This document shows, piece by piece, positions 16,680 through 25,042 of a stretch of 35,177 bases of DNA (positions within the stretch are counted from its first letter, which is position 1; each line of letters opens with the position of its first letter). The stretch lies in the NCBI GenBank assembly GCA_013216005.1, contig JABSOJ010000015.1:1-35177 (forward strand), read 5' to 3'. The position numbers were made by a program, and so were the translations under genes. This DNA is from Alteromonadaceae bacterium. Its GTDB lineage: Bacteria; Pseudomonadota; Gammaproteobacteria; Enterobacterales; Alteromonadaceae. The notes below the pieces were generated by a model, which ran no database searches, was not told the DNA's origin, and saw only the letters and a list, made by a program, of their open reading frames with translations.

Positions 16680-17081
16680 ATGAGTACAGACAATGATGAC
16701 GATCTAGGCATGTGGGATGAAGCTTTAGATGAACAAGCGGAAGCTAAAGCTGCTAAAGATCAGGCTGAAAAGGTTGAGTTAGAAGAATTAAAGGAAGACG
16801 CGCCGATCACTGCAGATGAAAAGCGTAAATTGGATACTATCCTTGATATTCCGGTCACTATTTCTATGGAAGTAGGGCGGAGTCATATTAGTATCAGAAA
16901 TTTATTGCAGCTAAATCAAGGTTCTGTAGTTGAACTTGATCGTGTTGCTGGTGAGTCGTTAGATGTTTTAGTTAACGGTACTTTGATTGCTCACGGTGAA
17001 GTGGTCGTAGTTAATGATAAATTTGGTATTCGTTTAACTGATGTTATTAGTCAGACGGAACGAATCAAAAAATTAAAATAG
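16680..17081 (+). CDS. fliN: Motor switch protein FliN
   Basis: FliN forms the cytosolic rim of the C-ring and docks FliH for export. The 133-residue protein has an acidic N-terminal extension (DDDLGMWDEALDEQ), an alanine/lysine helix, and the conserved SpoA domain from about 55 (LDIPVTISMEVGRSHISIRN through IRLTDVISQTERIKKLK). Its length matches E. coli FliN (137). It follows fliM by 23 bases. Its last codons and stop lie in an exact 15-bp duplication. Confidence 0.95.
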   Translation: MSTDNDDDLGMWDEALDEQAEAKAAKDQAEKVELEELKEDAPITADEKRKLDTILDIPVTISMEVGRSHISIRNLLQLNQGSVVELDRVAGESLDVLVNGTLIAHGEVVVVNDKFGIRLTDVISQTERIKKLK

Positions 17082-17097
17082 TAAAAATTAAAATAGT
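17068..17097 (+). repeat. Exact 15-bp tandem duplication across the fliN stop
   Basis: AAAAATTAAAATAGT occurs twice without mismatch at 17068-17082 and 17083-17097. The first copy contains the fliN stop codon, so the second duplicates the 3' end of the gene into the spacer. This is the cleanest recent duplication in the window. Confidence 0.92.
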
Positions 17098-17107
17098 AGA
17101 ATGTTAT

Positions 17108-17620
17108 ATGCGGTTATTCCTTGTTTGTCTGACATTATTTATTTCAACTGTTGCTTTTTCACAAGAAGTGGCTCAAGAAGTAGCGCAGCAAAAAGTAGAA
17201 CAAGTTGCTCCAAATACTATAGCTGAAAATACCATTCAAGAAACACCTCTTCAGGTCGGTAAACATGTTGCGGGTAATATGGATGCTATGACCATGATAT
17301 TATCCTTGCTGATGGTCCTAGTGTTAATCGTTGTAGTTGCAGTTGTTTTAAAACGTTTTCAGCCTAAGCGACAAGGGCTGGCTGGTTTGAAGATCATCAC
17401 CAGCGTACATTTAGGCTCAAAAGAACGTTTGGTGGTAGTGCAGGTTGCTGATAAGCAACTGTTGTTGGGCGTTACAGCACAACAAATAACATTATTGGAT
17501 AATTTAGAAAAACCGCTGGATACCGGAGTAAATTTGACCAGTGAGTTGGGTCAGTCAGTTATCTCATTTTTTCAAAAACAAACGACAAACAAGATGACAA
17601 ACATTAAGGTCAAAAAATAG
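17108..17620 (+). CDS. fliO: Flagellar export gate accessory protein FliO
   Basis: FliO is a membrane chaperone that assembles the FliP ring of the export gate. The 170-residue protein has a Sec signal-like N-terminus (MRLFLVCLTLFISTVAFS), a Gln/Val/Glu-rich periplasmic stretch, one membrane helix at about 59-80 (MILSLLMVLVLIVVVAVVL), and a cytosolic domain (GLAGLKIITSVHLGSKERLVVVQV), which is the conserved FliO signature with QLLLGVT. It lies between fliN and fliP, the canonical position. Confidence 0.9.
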   Translation: MRLFLVCLTLFISTVAFSQEVAQEVAQQKVEQVAPNTIAENTIQETPLQVGKHVAGNMDAMTMILSLLMVLVLIVVVAVVLKRFQPKRQGLAGLKIITSVHLGSKERLVVVQVADKQLLLGVTAQQITLLDNLEKPLDTGVNLTSELGQSVISFFQKQTTNKMTNIKVKK

Positions 17621-17714
17621 CAGCTAAATATCTTGGGGTAGTTCCACCCAATTAAATCATTTGAAATTAACAAATAAAATTTACTGCAAAATAAGGTGAG
17701 TATTTTAAAATATT

Positions 17715-18503
17715 ATGAAAAACATCATAAATAAAAGAATTAAGCTACTCATCATGCTGGTCTTATCTTTGATCTGCACCAGTGGTTTAGTTTATGCAGC
17801 AGACGGAAATGCTGGTGATTTAAGTATGTCAGCACTTACACTAACTACAAATGCTGACGGCTCACAAGAGTATTCGGTTACCTTACAGATTTTGATCTTT
17901 ATGACCGCGCTGAGCTTTATTCCTGCCGCGATTATTATGATGACGTCTTTCACTCGTATCGTGGTGATCCTCGCTATTTTACGACAAGCTTTTGGTTTAC
18001 AGCAAACGCCGTCAAACCAGGTTATTATTGGTTTAACTTTGTTTATGACATTATTTATTATGACCCCTGTTTATAATGAAATTAATGCCAGAGCTATTCA
18101 GCCTTATTTACAAGAAGAGTTAACTTCTGTCGAAGCGGTAAGTAAGGCTATTGTACCATTACGTGCATTTATGTTAGAACAGACTCGACTTAAAGATTTA
18201 GGTACTTTAGCTGAAATGGCTGGAATTGAAAATGTGGATAGTCCGGCAGATTTACCGATGACGGTGATTATTCCCGCGTTTATCATCAGTGAATTAAAAA
18301 CAGCCTTTCAAATTGGGTTTATATTATTTATTCCCTTTCTGATTATCGATCTTGTGGTCGCTAGTATATTAATGGCAATGGGGATGATGATGTTATCCCC
18401 GATGATAGTTTCCCTACCTTTTAAGTTGATGTTGTTTGTGATGATTGATGGCTGGAATTTAGTTATAGGCACTATAGCAACGAGCTATGGTATGGGTGGT
18501 TAG
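17715..18503 (+). CDS. fliP: Flagellar export gate protein FliP
   Basis: FliP forms, as a pentamer with FliR and FliQ, the core of the type III export gate. The 262-residue protein has a cleavable signal peptide (about 1-28, ending VYAAD) and four membrane helices. Both family signatures are visible: [21 protein letters not shown] and [20 protein letters not shown]. The start ATG at 17715 has an AAGGTGAG about 16 bases upstream, further away than usual. Confidence 0.96.
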   Translation: MKNIINKRIKLLIMLVLSLICTSGLVYAADGNAGDLSMSALTLTTNADGSQEYSVTLQILIFMTALSFIPAAIIMMTSFTRIVVILAILRQAFGLQQTPSNQVIIGLTLFMTLFIMTPVYNEINARAIQPYLQEELTSVEAVSKAIVPLRAFMLEQTRLKDLGTLAEMAGIENVDSPADLPMTVIIPAFIISELKTAFQIGFILFIPFLIIDLVVASILMAMGMMMLSPMIVSLPFKLMLFVMIDGWNLVIGTIATSYGMGG

Positions 18504-18583
18504 CTGTTTTATAAAAATGAATAGTTGTCAAAAAAAATCACTAAGGTTTAGGTCTAAGTTAATTATAACGTGGGAGCAATCTA

Positions 18584-18853
18584 ATGGGTCCTGAAGTTTT
18601 TGTTGATATTTTACGAGATGCTGCTTTTTTGGTGATTTTGCTCGTTAGCGCAGTTATCGTACCAAGTTTATGCGTCGGTTTAGTTGTGGCTGTATTTCAA
18701 GCGGCAACGTCAATTAATGAGCAAACATTAAGTTTCTTACCTCGTCTTATTGTTACTTTATTGTCATTGACCATTGGTGGACATTGGTTGGTGCAAAAGT
18801 TAATGGATTATACGATCCGCCTGATAAGCAGCATTCCCAATGTGGTCAGTTAA
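18584..18853 (+). CDS. fliQ: Flagellar export gate protein FliQ
   Basis: FliQ wraps the FliP-FliR core of the export gate. The 89-residue protein is the standard length, with two membrane helices (about 13-38 and 50-72) and the conserved loop containing QAATSINEQTLSFLPRL. GGGAGCAA precedes the ATG. It follows fliP by 80 bases. Confidence 0.96.
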   Translation: MGPEVFVDILRDAAFLVILLVSAVIVPSLCVGLVVAVFQAATSINEQTLSFLPRLIVTLLSLTIGGHWLVQKLMDYTIRLISSIPNVVS

Positions 18854-18862
18854 TTATGCTGT

Positions 18863-18912
18863 TTTTTGAGTCGATGTTTTTGAGAAGTAACTTTTGAGAC
18901 ATAACTTTTGAG
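18863..18912 (+). repeat. 14-15-bp tandem units between fliQ and fliR
   Basis: TTTTGAG begins each of four successive units (18863-18876, 18877-18891, 18892-18905, 18906 onward). The last runs straight into the G8 tract before fliR. Confidence 0.85.
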
Positions 18913-18919
18913 GGGGGGG
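18912..18919 (+). promoter_or_regulatory. G8 tract serving as the fliR ribosome binding site
   Basis: GAG followed by a run to eight consecutive G lies one base before the fliR ATG at 18921. The only Shine-Dalgarno-like match is inside this tract, at GAGG. Loss or gain of G would change its spacing to the start. Confidence 0.6.
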
Positions 18920-18920
18920 A

Positions 18921-19706
18921 ATGGAGTTTACTGAGTCAATTATTAATCAATATTTGGCTGATTTTTTATTGCCGTTATTTCGCGTATCTGCGCTGATCAT
19001 GAGTATGGTTGGATTAGGCTCCCGTACCATTCCGATGCCTATCAAGTTATTTTTATCTATTATGATCACTGTTGCAATTATGCCAGCGATCCCGCCAACA
19101 CGAGTTGATAATTTACTTTCTTTGGGCACTGCTTTACTGATCGCCGAACAAACGCTTATTGGTGTTATGCTTGGTTTTATTACCGTGCTTGTGGTGAATA
19201 CTTTTACCCTGGCCGGACAGATTATTGCAATGCAGACGGGTCTTGGTTTTGCATCTTTGGTTGATCCCGCCAGTGGTATGAATGTACCGGCGGTAGGACA
19301 ATTTTTCCTGATATTATCAACCTTGCTTTTTTGGGCTATGGACGGTCATCTTGCCTATCTGCAATTTGTTGTTGCCAGTTTTGATACTATCCCTATCCCT
19401 GCGACTGACGTTTTTTCCAGTATTAAATTCAAAGAACTTGTTGAGTGGGGCAGCTGGATGTTTGCTACGGCGTTATCTCTGGCAATAGCGCCTATAACAG
19501 CGATGTTATTGATTAACTTTTCATTTGGTATTATGACCCGTGCTGCGCCGCAACTTAACATTTTTGCTATTGGTTTTCCTATCACAATGACTGCCGGTTT
19601 AATTATTATGTGGTTAACCATGGGTAACTTTTTTACTCACTTCGAATTACAATGGGAACGAGCGATAAATTTCAGCTGTTACCTGCTTAATTGCGGGATG
19701 AAATAA
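18921..19706 (+). CDS. fliR: Flagellar export gate protein FliR
   Basis: FliR is the single-copy subunit that completes the FliP5-FliQ4-FliR1 export gate. The 261-residue protein is polytopic with about five or six membrane helices. Family marks include the N-terminal FRVSALIMSMVGLGSRTIP and the segment GFASLVDPASGMNVPAVGQF. It ends abutting flhB (stop TAA immediately followed by the flhB ATG), so translation is likely coupled. A poly-G tract forms the ribosome binding site. Confidence 0.95.
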   Translation: MEFTESIINQYLADFLLPLFRVSALIMSMVGLGSRTIPMPIKLFLSIMITVAIMPAIPPTRVDNLLSLGTALLIAEQTLIGVMLGFITVLVVNTFTLAGQIIAMQTGLGFASLVDPASGMNVPAVGQFFLILSTLLFWAMDGHLAYLQFVVASFDTIPIPATDVFSSIKFKELVEWGSWMFATALSLAIAPITAMLLINFSFGIMTRAAPQLNIFAIGFPITMTAGLIIMWLTMGNFFTHFELQWERAINFSCYLLNCGMK

Positions 19707-20840
19707 ATGGCTGAAGCTGAGAGCGGCGGGGAACGCACCGAAGACCCCACGGGGAAAAAACTCGAAGATGCCCGAAAAAAGGGGCAAATAGCACGTTCTA
19801 AAGAGTTAGGCACTATGTTTGTCTTGGTGGGAAGTGCCTGTGGTATGATGATTGTCGGTAGTTCTTTGGTCGATGCTTTGTCGACGGTGATGAGCCGATT
19901 ATTCAGTATAACCCGTGAAGAAGCGATGGATGTTGATGCTATTTTCGCCTTGGTCCGTGACGCTGTAAGTACTGTTGTTTCCCCTTTATTGTGGTTGTTC
20001 GCCATTATAGCTGTTGCAGCTCTCGTCGGTAATACACTGCTAGGAGGCATTAGTATATCTTGGGAAGCTATAGGTCCTAAAGCAAGTAGAATGTCTCCTA
20101 TGGCTGGTTTTAAGCGTATGTTTGGCGTACAGGCTTATGTGGAATTACTGAAATCCGTGCTGAAATTTTTTGTGGTGTTTTTTGTCGCTTATGCGTTGCT
20201 TAGTGGACTGTTTCCTAAAATTTTAGGCTTAAGTTTGGAAGCTGTGCCAATAAACTTTGCTCATGCAGTAAATTTATTGTTATGGATGTTTCTGGCCCTG
20301 ACTTTGTCGTTGATTATTATTGCGCTTATAGATGCTCCCTATCAAGTATGGAAGCATAACAATGAATTAAAAATGACTAAACAAGAGGTAAAGGATGAAA
20401 TGAAAAATACTGAGGGTAGCCCTGAAATAAAAGGGCGTATCCGACAAACACAGTATGAAATGTCACAACGGCGAATGATGCAGGATATTCCGGATTCTGA
20501 CGTGGTGATCACCAATCCAACCCATTACTCTATTGCTATAAAGTATGATCATGAGCGGGGAGGAGCACCTTTCCTAACGGCTAAAGGGATAGATGAAATG
20601 GCATTGCATATTCGTAAAATAGCGAAAGAGCATAATGTTGAAATTCTGCAATCACCTGCACTGGCAAGATCTCTTTATTACACGGCAGAAGTCAATGAAG
20701 AAATACCAGAAGAATTATTTGGTGCTGTAGCTCAAATTTTAGCTTTTGTTTACCAACTCAATGAACATAAAAAAGGTCGGGCTAAGCGCCCAACTCCAGT
20801 CTCGAAAAACTTACCGATACCTGAAGAATTCCGTTATTAA
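19707..20840 (+). CDS. flhB: Export switch protein FlhB
   Basis: FlhB switches the export apparatus from rod/hook to filament substrates after autocleavage. The 377-residue protein opens with the family signature AESGGERTEDPTGKKLEDARKKGQ, has four membrane helices between about 33 and 210, and has a C-terminal cytosolic domain with the autocleavage motif NPTH at 270-273, intact and at nearly the same position as in Salmonella (Asn269). It directly follows fliR with no spacer. Its stop lies in a 13-bp tandem duplication. Confidence 0.96.
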   Translation: MAEAESGGERTEDPTGKKLEDARKKGQIARSKELGTMFVLVGSACGMMIVGSSLVDALSTVMSRLFSITREEAMDVDAIFALVRDAVSTVVSPLLWLFAIIAVAALVGNTLLGGISISWEAIGPKASRMSPMAGFKRMFGVQAYVELLKSVLKFFVVFFVAYALLSGLFPKILGLSLEAVPINFAHAVNLLLWMFLALTLSLIIIALIDAPYQVWKHNNELKMTKQEVKDEMKNTEGSPEIKGRIRQTQYEMSQRRMMQDIPDSDVVITNPTHYSIAIKYDHERGGAPFLTAKGIDEMALHIRKIAKEHNVEILQSPALARSLYYTAEVNEEIPEELFGAVAQILAFVYQLNEHKKGRAKRPTPVSKNLPIPEEFRY

Positions 20841-20859
20841 CTTTCATTATTAACTTTCG
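20834..20859 (+). repeat. 13-bp tandem duplication across the flhB stop
   Basis: TTATTAACTTTCA and TTATTAACTTTCG are adjacent. The first contains the flhB TAA. A third partial unit (TTATTCA) follows. Confidence 0.85.
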
Positions 20860-20879
20860 TTATTCAATATGGCCTGAAG

Positions 20880-20896
20880 TGGTCTGCTTATTGCTT
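20880..20896 (+). promoter_or_regulatory. Candidate sigma54 promoter of flhA
   Basis: TGGTCTGCTTATTGCTT has GG and GC ten bases apart and a perfect TTGC half. In Vibrio cholerae and Pseudomonas flhA has a sigma54 promoter. The predicted start, near 20906, falls almost on the GTG at 20908, which is awkward: either the transcript is nearly leaderless, flhA starts at ATG 20935, or the match is chance. Confidence 0.45.
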
Positions 20897-20907
20897 CGAT
20901 CGAGTAA

Positions 20908-23034
20908 GTGTCAAAATATTATCGCGATGTATCAATGCAATTACCAGCCTCTTTTAAGAATTTCGACAGAAGCAAACTAAGTTTTCTTTCTGGTTTAGGA
21001 ACACCCGTATTAGTTATGGCCGCTTTGGGCATGGTAATACTGCCAATGCCTGCAATTTTACTTGATATCCTATTTTCATTCAACATCGCTTTATCTCTGG
21101 TGGTTTTGTTGATCACTGTTTATACCTTAAAACCGTTAGATTTTGGATCTTTCCCTGCAGTATTGCTTATCGCCACGATATTAAGGCTAGCCCTGAACGT
21201 TGCCAGTACCCGTTTAGTCTTGTTGGAAGGTCATTTAGGGCCCGATGCTGCTGGTAAAGTTATTGAAGCTTTTGGTTCTGTTGTTATCGGTGGTAATTAT
21301 GCTGTCGGTTTAGTGGTTTTCCTTATTTTAATTATTATCAATTTTATTGTGGTAACTAAAGGTGCAGGTCGTATTTCTGAAGTAACAGCTCGCTTTACTT
21401 TAGATGCCATGCCCGGTAAACAAATGGCGATTGACGCGGATTTGAATGCCGGATTTATTAATGCTGAGGAAGCACGGGAACGACGTCTGGAAGTGACCAG
21501 TGAAGCCGATTTCTATGGTTCGATGGACGGTGCAAGTAAATTTGTAAAAGGCGATGCCATTGCCGGCATATTGATTTTATTTATTAACATTATTGGTGGC
21601 TTAATTATTGGTATGGTGCAGCACGATTTATCTTTTGAATCTGCTGTTGAAATTTATACTTTGTTGACTATTGGTGATGGATTAGTTGCGCAAATACCAG
21701 GGCTTTTATTATCGGTTGGTACCGCAATTGTTGTTACCCGACAAAATACTTCTGAAGATATGGGCGCGCAGGTCAGCAGTCAACTAGGACAACAAAAGTC
21801 ACTTTATATTACCGCTGTAATAATGTTTGTTATGAGTATAGTACCAGGCATGCCGTGGGCTTTTATGTTCTTCGCTTTTTTAATTGCAGCATTGGCGTTT
21901 GTTAGTGGTAAATTAAAGGAGGCTAAAGCTAAAGATTTGGAGAAAAAAGAACAAGAAGTAGCGGTCGAAACGCTTCAGCAAGAAGACGAAGTTAAAGAAT
22001 TGGGTTGGGATGATGTAAATCATGTTGACATTATTGGTCTGGAAATTGGTTATCGTTTGATCCCGTTAGTAGACAAAGCTCAAGGGGGAGAGTTGTTAAA
22101 CCGAATTAAAGGGGTAAGAAAAAAATTATCTCAAGAGTTTGGATTTTTGGTGCCAGCGGTACATATTAGGGACAATTTAGACCTTGCGCCGAATGCATAT
22201 CAAATTTCATTGATGGGGGTCACTATTGGTCAAGCTGAGATACGTCATGATCAAGACTTGGCAATTAATCCCGGACAAGTATTTGGTAAACTCGATGGAG
22301 TAGAAACAAAAGATCCAGCCTTCGGTTTAGATGCTGTATGGATTAATCAAAATCAAAGAGAGCAGGCACAGGCATTAGGTTATACCGTTGTTGATGCGTC
22401 TACTGTACTAGCGACCCATTTAAGCCAAATATTAACGAATAACGCTGCACAATTATTAGGTCATGAAGAAGTTCAGAATTTATTGGACTTGCTTGGTAAA
22501 AACTATCCTAAATTAGTGGAAGGTTTGATCCCGGATACTTTAACACTGGCAACCGTTGTTAAAGTACTACAGAACTTAATGAATGAAGGAGTACCAGTTC
22601 GTGATATGCGTAGCATTGTACAAACTCTGGTTGAGTATGGTCCTAAGAGTCAGGATCCTGAAATTTTAACCGCAGCAGTTCGTATAACCCTGAGAAAGTT
22701 CATCGTTCAGGAACTTGTCGGTCCCGAATTGGAAGTGCCTGTCATTACTTTGGCGCCAGAGCTGGAACAGATGTTGCATAAGTCTATGCAGATGGCTGGT
22801 GATGATGGTGCAGGTATAGAGCCTGGTTTGGCGGAGCGGTTACAGAAATCATTGACAGATGGTGCGCAAGAACAGGAATTGGCTGGCGATACGCCAATTT
22901 TGTTAACCTCTGGAATTCTACGTTCAGTATTGGCTAAATTTGTTAAATACACCATTCCCAGCTTACGGGTTCTTTCTTATCAGGAAGTTCCTGATGATAA
23001 ACAAATTAAGATTGTTAGTGCGATTGGTCAGTAA
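20908..23034 (+). CDS. flhA: Export gate protein FlhA
   Basis: FlhA forms the nonameric export gate ring that receives chaperone-substrate complexes and uses the proton gradient. The 708-residue protein has about eight membrane helices in residues 25-335, the FHIPEP-family signature ARFTLDAMPGKQMAIDADLN, and a large C-terminal cytosolic domain (about 360-708). The GTG start at 20908 gives the longest product and has only a weak GAG upstream. ATG at 20935 would remove nine residues and still leave a normal N-terminus. The first helix begins near residue 25-30 in either case. Confidence 0.95.
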   Translation: MSKYYRDVSMQLPASFKNFDRSKLSFLSGLGTPVLVMAALGMVILPMPAILLDILFSFNIALSLVVLLITVYTLKPLDFGSFPAVLLIATILRLALNVASTRLVLLEGHLGPDAAGKVIEAFGSVVIGGNYAVGLVVFLILIIINFIVVTKGAGRISEVTARFTLDAMPGKQMAIDADLNAGFINAEEARERRLEVTSEADFYGSMDGASKFVKGDAIAGILILFINIIGGLIIGMVQHDLSFESAVEIYTLLTIGDGLVAQIPGLLLSVGTAIVVTRQNTSEDMGAQVSSQLGQQKSLYITAVIMFVMSIVPGMPWAFMFFAFLIAALAFVSGKLKEAKAKDLEKKEQEVAVETLQQEDEVKELGWDDVNHVDIIGLEIGYRLIPLVDKAQGGELLNRIKGVRKKLSQEFGFLVPAVHIRDNLDLAPNAYQISLMGVTIGQAEIRHDQDLAINPGQVFGKLDGVETKDPAFGLDAVWINQNQREQAQALGYTVVDASTVLATHLSQILTNNAAQLLGHEEVQNLLDLLGKNYPKLVEGLIPDTLTLATVVKVLQNLMNEGVPVRDMRSIVQTLVEYGPKSQDPEILTAAVRITLRKFIVQELVGPELEVPVITLAPELEQMLHKSMQMAGDDGAGIEPGLAERLQKSLTDGAQEQELAGDTPILLTSGILRSVLAKFVKYTIPSLRVLSYQEVPDDKQIKIVSAIGQ

Positions 23035-23041
23035 TTAGCTT

Positions 23042-23100
23042 AGTAATAGCTATCTCAGTAATAGTTAGCTCAGAAATAGTTAGCTCAGAAATAGCTAAGG
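23042..23100 (+). repeat. Four 15-bp tandem units between flhA and flhF
   Basis: AGTAATAGCTATCTC, AGTAATAGTTAGCTC, AGAAATAGTTAGCTC and AGAAATAGCTAAGG follow in tandem, and a fifth partial unit overlaps the flhA stop. No promoter or hairpin is visible in the 141-base spacer. Confidence 0.9.
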
Positions 23101-23175
23101 TAAAAATCAGGCTAGTCAGCAGTAACAGCAACGTTGTATTGGAATTTAAGTGCAAAAAGAGTTAAGGGGTTTGCT

Positions 23176-24903
23176 GTGAAAATTAGACGATTTGTAGCCA
23201 AAGATATGAGAACTGCACTGACGACTATTAAAGAAGAACTTGGTGCTGATGCAGTCATCATGTCTAATAAAAAAATTCCTGAAGGTGTCGAATTGATGGC
23301 GGCTGTTGATTATCATCAGTCGCTGCCCGCAGCTAAAAGTACGGGTCAACAAAGTGAGCAGGACAATAGTCAGTTAAAGAATAGTCAGCTAAATAATAGT
23401 CAGCTAAATAATACCCATAGCGAAGAATTCGCAGGAAATCAGCAGGCTAGTTCTGAACGTTTGAATTCTGTTGTTGATCCGCAAGGTTCAAGCCACTCAA
23501 GCCAACTAAACCAATCTAATCAATTGAAAAATGATGTCGTTTCTTTAGGAAATAACCGAAATAATGACACTGGTTCTGCAGCTAGTGGCGCAATTCATGC
23601 GCAAAACACATCAACCACAAGTAATTCTTTAAATAGCAACTCGGCTAATGCTTCAGATAGTCCATCCGACAGTTTAGCAGCATTGCTTGGACGTCAAATA
23701 CAGCAAACTAATCAAAATGAAACAATAGCGACTAATGAATTAAGTGGTGCGGACAATACCATTGAACAACAACTGAAGAATTTTACTCAAAGACTGCAAA
23801 ACTCAACGGCTGGACAACATCCAAGTGAGCAATATAATGGTCAATTACAGCAGGGTTTTGATGAGCAGAGAAGTTTTTCGGAATATCAAAATATGCAAAG
23901 CGAGCAAGCTGACCAACTTACGCAATCTGTAAACATCCACCAAACACAGCAGAATCGAAATCATACTCAAAGCGTGCATTCTGTTGAATTTGAAAATATG
24001 CAAAAAGAAATGGCTTCTATTCGTCAGTTATTAGAGCATCAAATGTCCGGATTGATGTGGCAGGACATGGCACAAAAAAATCCATCACGGGCGGTATTGG
24101 TAAACCGTTTAATGGCAATGGGAATAACGGAAGAGTTATCAGATCAAATCGCAGGTTATATACCTCCACAAGTTAATGAACAAGATGCATGGCAGCAAGC
24201 ACAGCAATTAATTATTCAACAAATTAACACCACGAATAATGATATTATTCAATGTGGTGGTGTTGTTTCTTTGGTTGGACCTACAGGTGTTGGAAAAACA
24301 ACCACCATTGCAAAATTAGCCGCCAGATTTGCACAAATACATGGTGCAGATCAAGTTGCGATGATTTCAACAGATAGTTATCGTATTGCCGGCTTTGAAC
24401 AGCTTGCTACTTATGGAAAAATTATTGGCTGCCAGGTTAAGCTGGCACCGGATGCTGAAACATTAGATGATTTATTGCAAAAATATAGTCACAAGAAGCT
24501 AATTCTTATCGATACCGCAGGTATGGGACAAAGAGATATGAGATTAGCTGAACACTTAACTACCTTAATTGCCAATGCTCGTGTTAGAATTCGAAATTAT
24601 TTAGTATTAGCGGCAAATACGCAGCAGCGTGTTATGCAAGAAAATGTTGAAAGATTTAAAAAAGTGCCTTTAGCAGGTTGCATCTATACTAAATTAGATG
24701 AAAGCTTAAGTATCGGCGAAATTATATCAACATCTATTCAAAATGGTTTACCGATAGGGTATCTTACTGATGGGCAAAGGGTTCCTGAAGATATAAAAGT
24801 TGCAAATGCTGAAAAATTAGTTAGGCTTGCAGATAAAATGTCAGCAAAATATGCAAAAACAAATTCAGTAAGTTGGAGGCCTTTGCCAATAACCGCAGCC
24901 TAG
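23176..24903 (+). CDS. flhF: Polar flagellar placement GTPase FlhF
   Basis: FlhF is an SRP-family GTPase that marks the pole and sets where the flagellum is built. I start it at GTG 23176 because AAGGGG lies six bases upstream and the product then begins with the canonical MKIRRFVAKDMRTAL; this gives 575 residues. A basic N-terminal domain (1-60) is followed by a very long Asn/Gln/Ser-rich linker (about 65-285). The NG GTPase domain then shows P-loop GPTGVGKTT at 368-376, DTAGMGQRD and the TKLDE guanine motif. FlhF is usually about 430-500 residues, so the linker is expanded. It lies upstream of its antagonist flhG. Confidence 0.95.
   Translation: MKIRRFVAKDMRTALTTIKEELGADAVIMSNKKIPEGVELMAAVDYHQSLPAAKSTGQQSEQDNSQLKNSQLNNSQLNNTHSEEFAGNQQASSERLNSVVDPQGSSHSSQLNQSNQLKNDVVSLGNNRNNDTGSAASGAIHAQNTSTTSNSLNSNSANASDSPSDSLAALLGRQIQQTNQNETIATNELSGADNTIEQQLKNFTQRLQNSTAGQHPSEQYNGQLQQGFDEQRSFSEYQNMQSEQADQLTQSVNIHQTQQNRNHTQSVHSVEFENMQKEMASIRQLLEHQMSGLMWQDMAQKNPSRAVLVNRLMAMGITEELSDQIAGYIPPQVNEQDAWQQAQQLIIQQINTTNNDIIQCGGVVSLVGPTGVGKTTTIAKLAARFAQIHGADQVAMISTDSYRIAGFEQLATYGKIIGCQVKLAPDAETLDDLLQKYSHKKLILIDTAGMGQRDMRLAEHLTTLIANARVRIRNYLVLAANTQQRVMQENVERFKKVPLAGCIYTKLDESLSIGEIISTSIQNGLPIGYLTDGQRVPEDIKVANAEKLVRLADKMSAKYAKTNSVSWRPLPITAA
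23365..23409 (+). repeat. Three 15-bp in-frame tandem units in flhF
   Basis: AATAGTCAGTTAAAG, AATAGTCAGCTAAAT and AATAGTCAGCTAAAT encode NSQLK, NSQLN, NSQLN in the disordered linker. The last two units are identical. Confidence 0.9.
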
Positions 24904-25042
24904 GCTATATTTTTTTACTTTTTAATGATTTTGCTTGAATGTAAATAAGTGATTCTTTTAGGTAAAAACTTAGATGAATAGTTTAGATGAAAAATTTTAT
25001 GACACGAGAGTAGCTAGTCCCGTAGTAAGGAGACAAACATAA

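Noticed and set aside
23042-23100. Possible CRISPR-like array between flhA and flhF
   Set aside because: Units are directly adjacent with no spacers and are only 15 bp long; it is an ordinary short tandem repeat.
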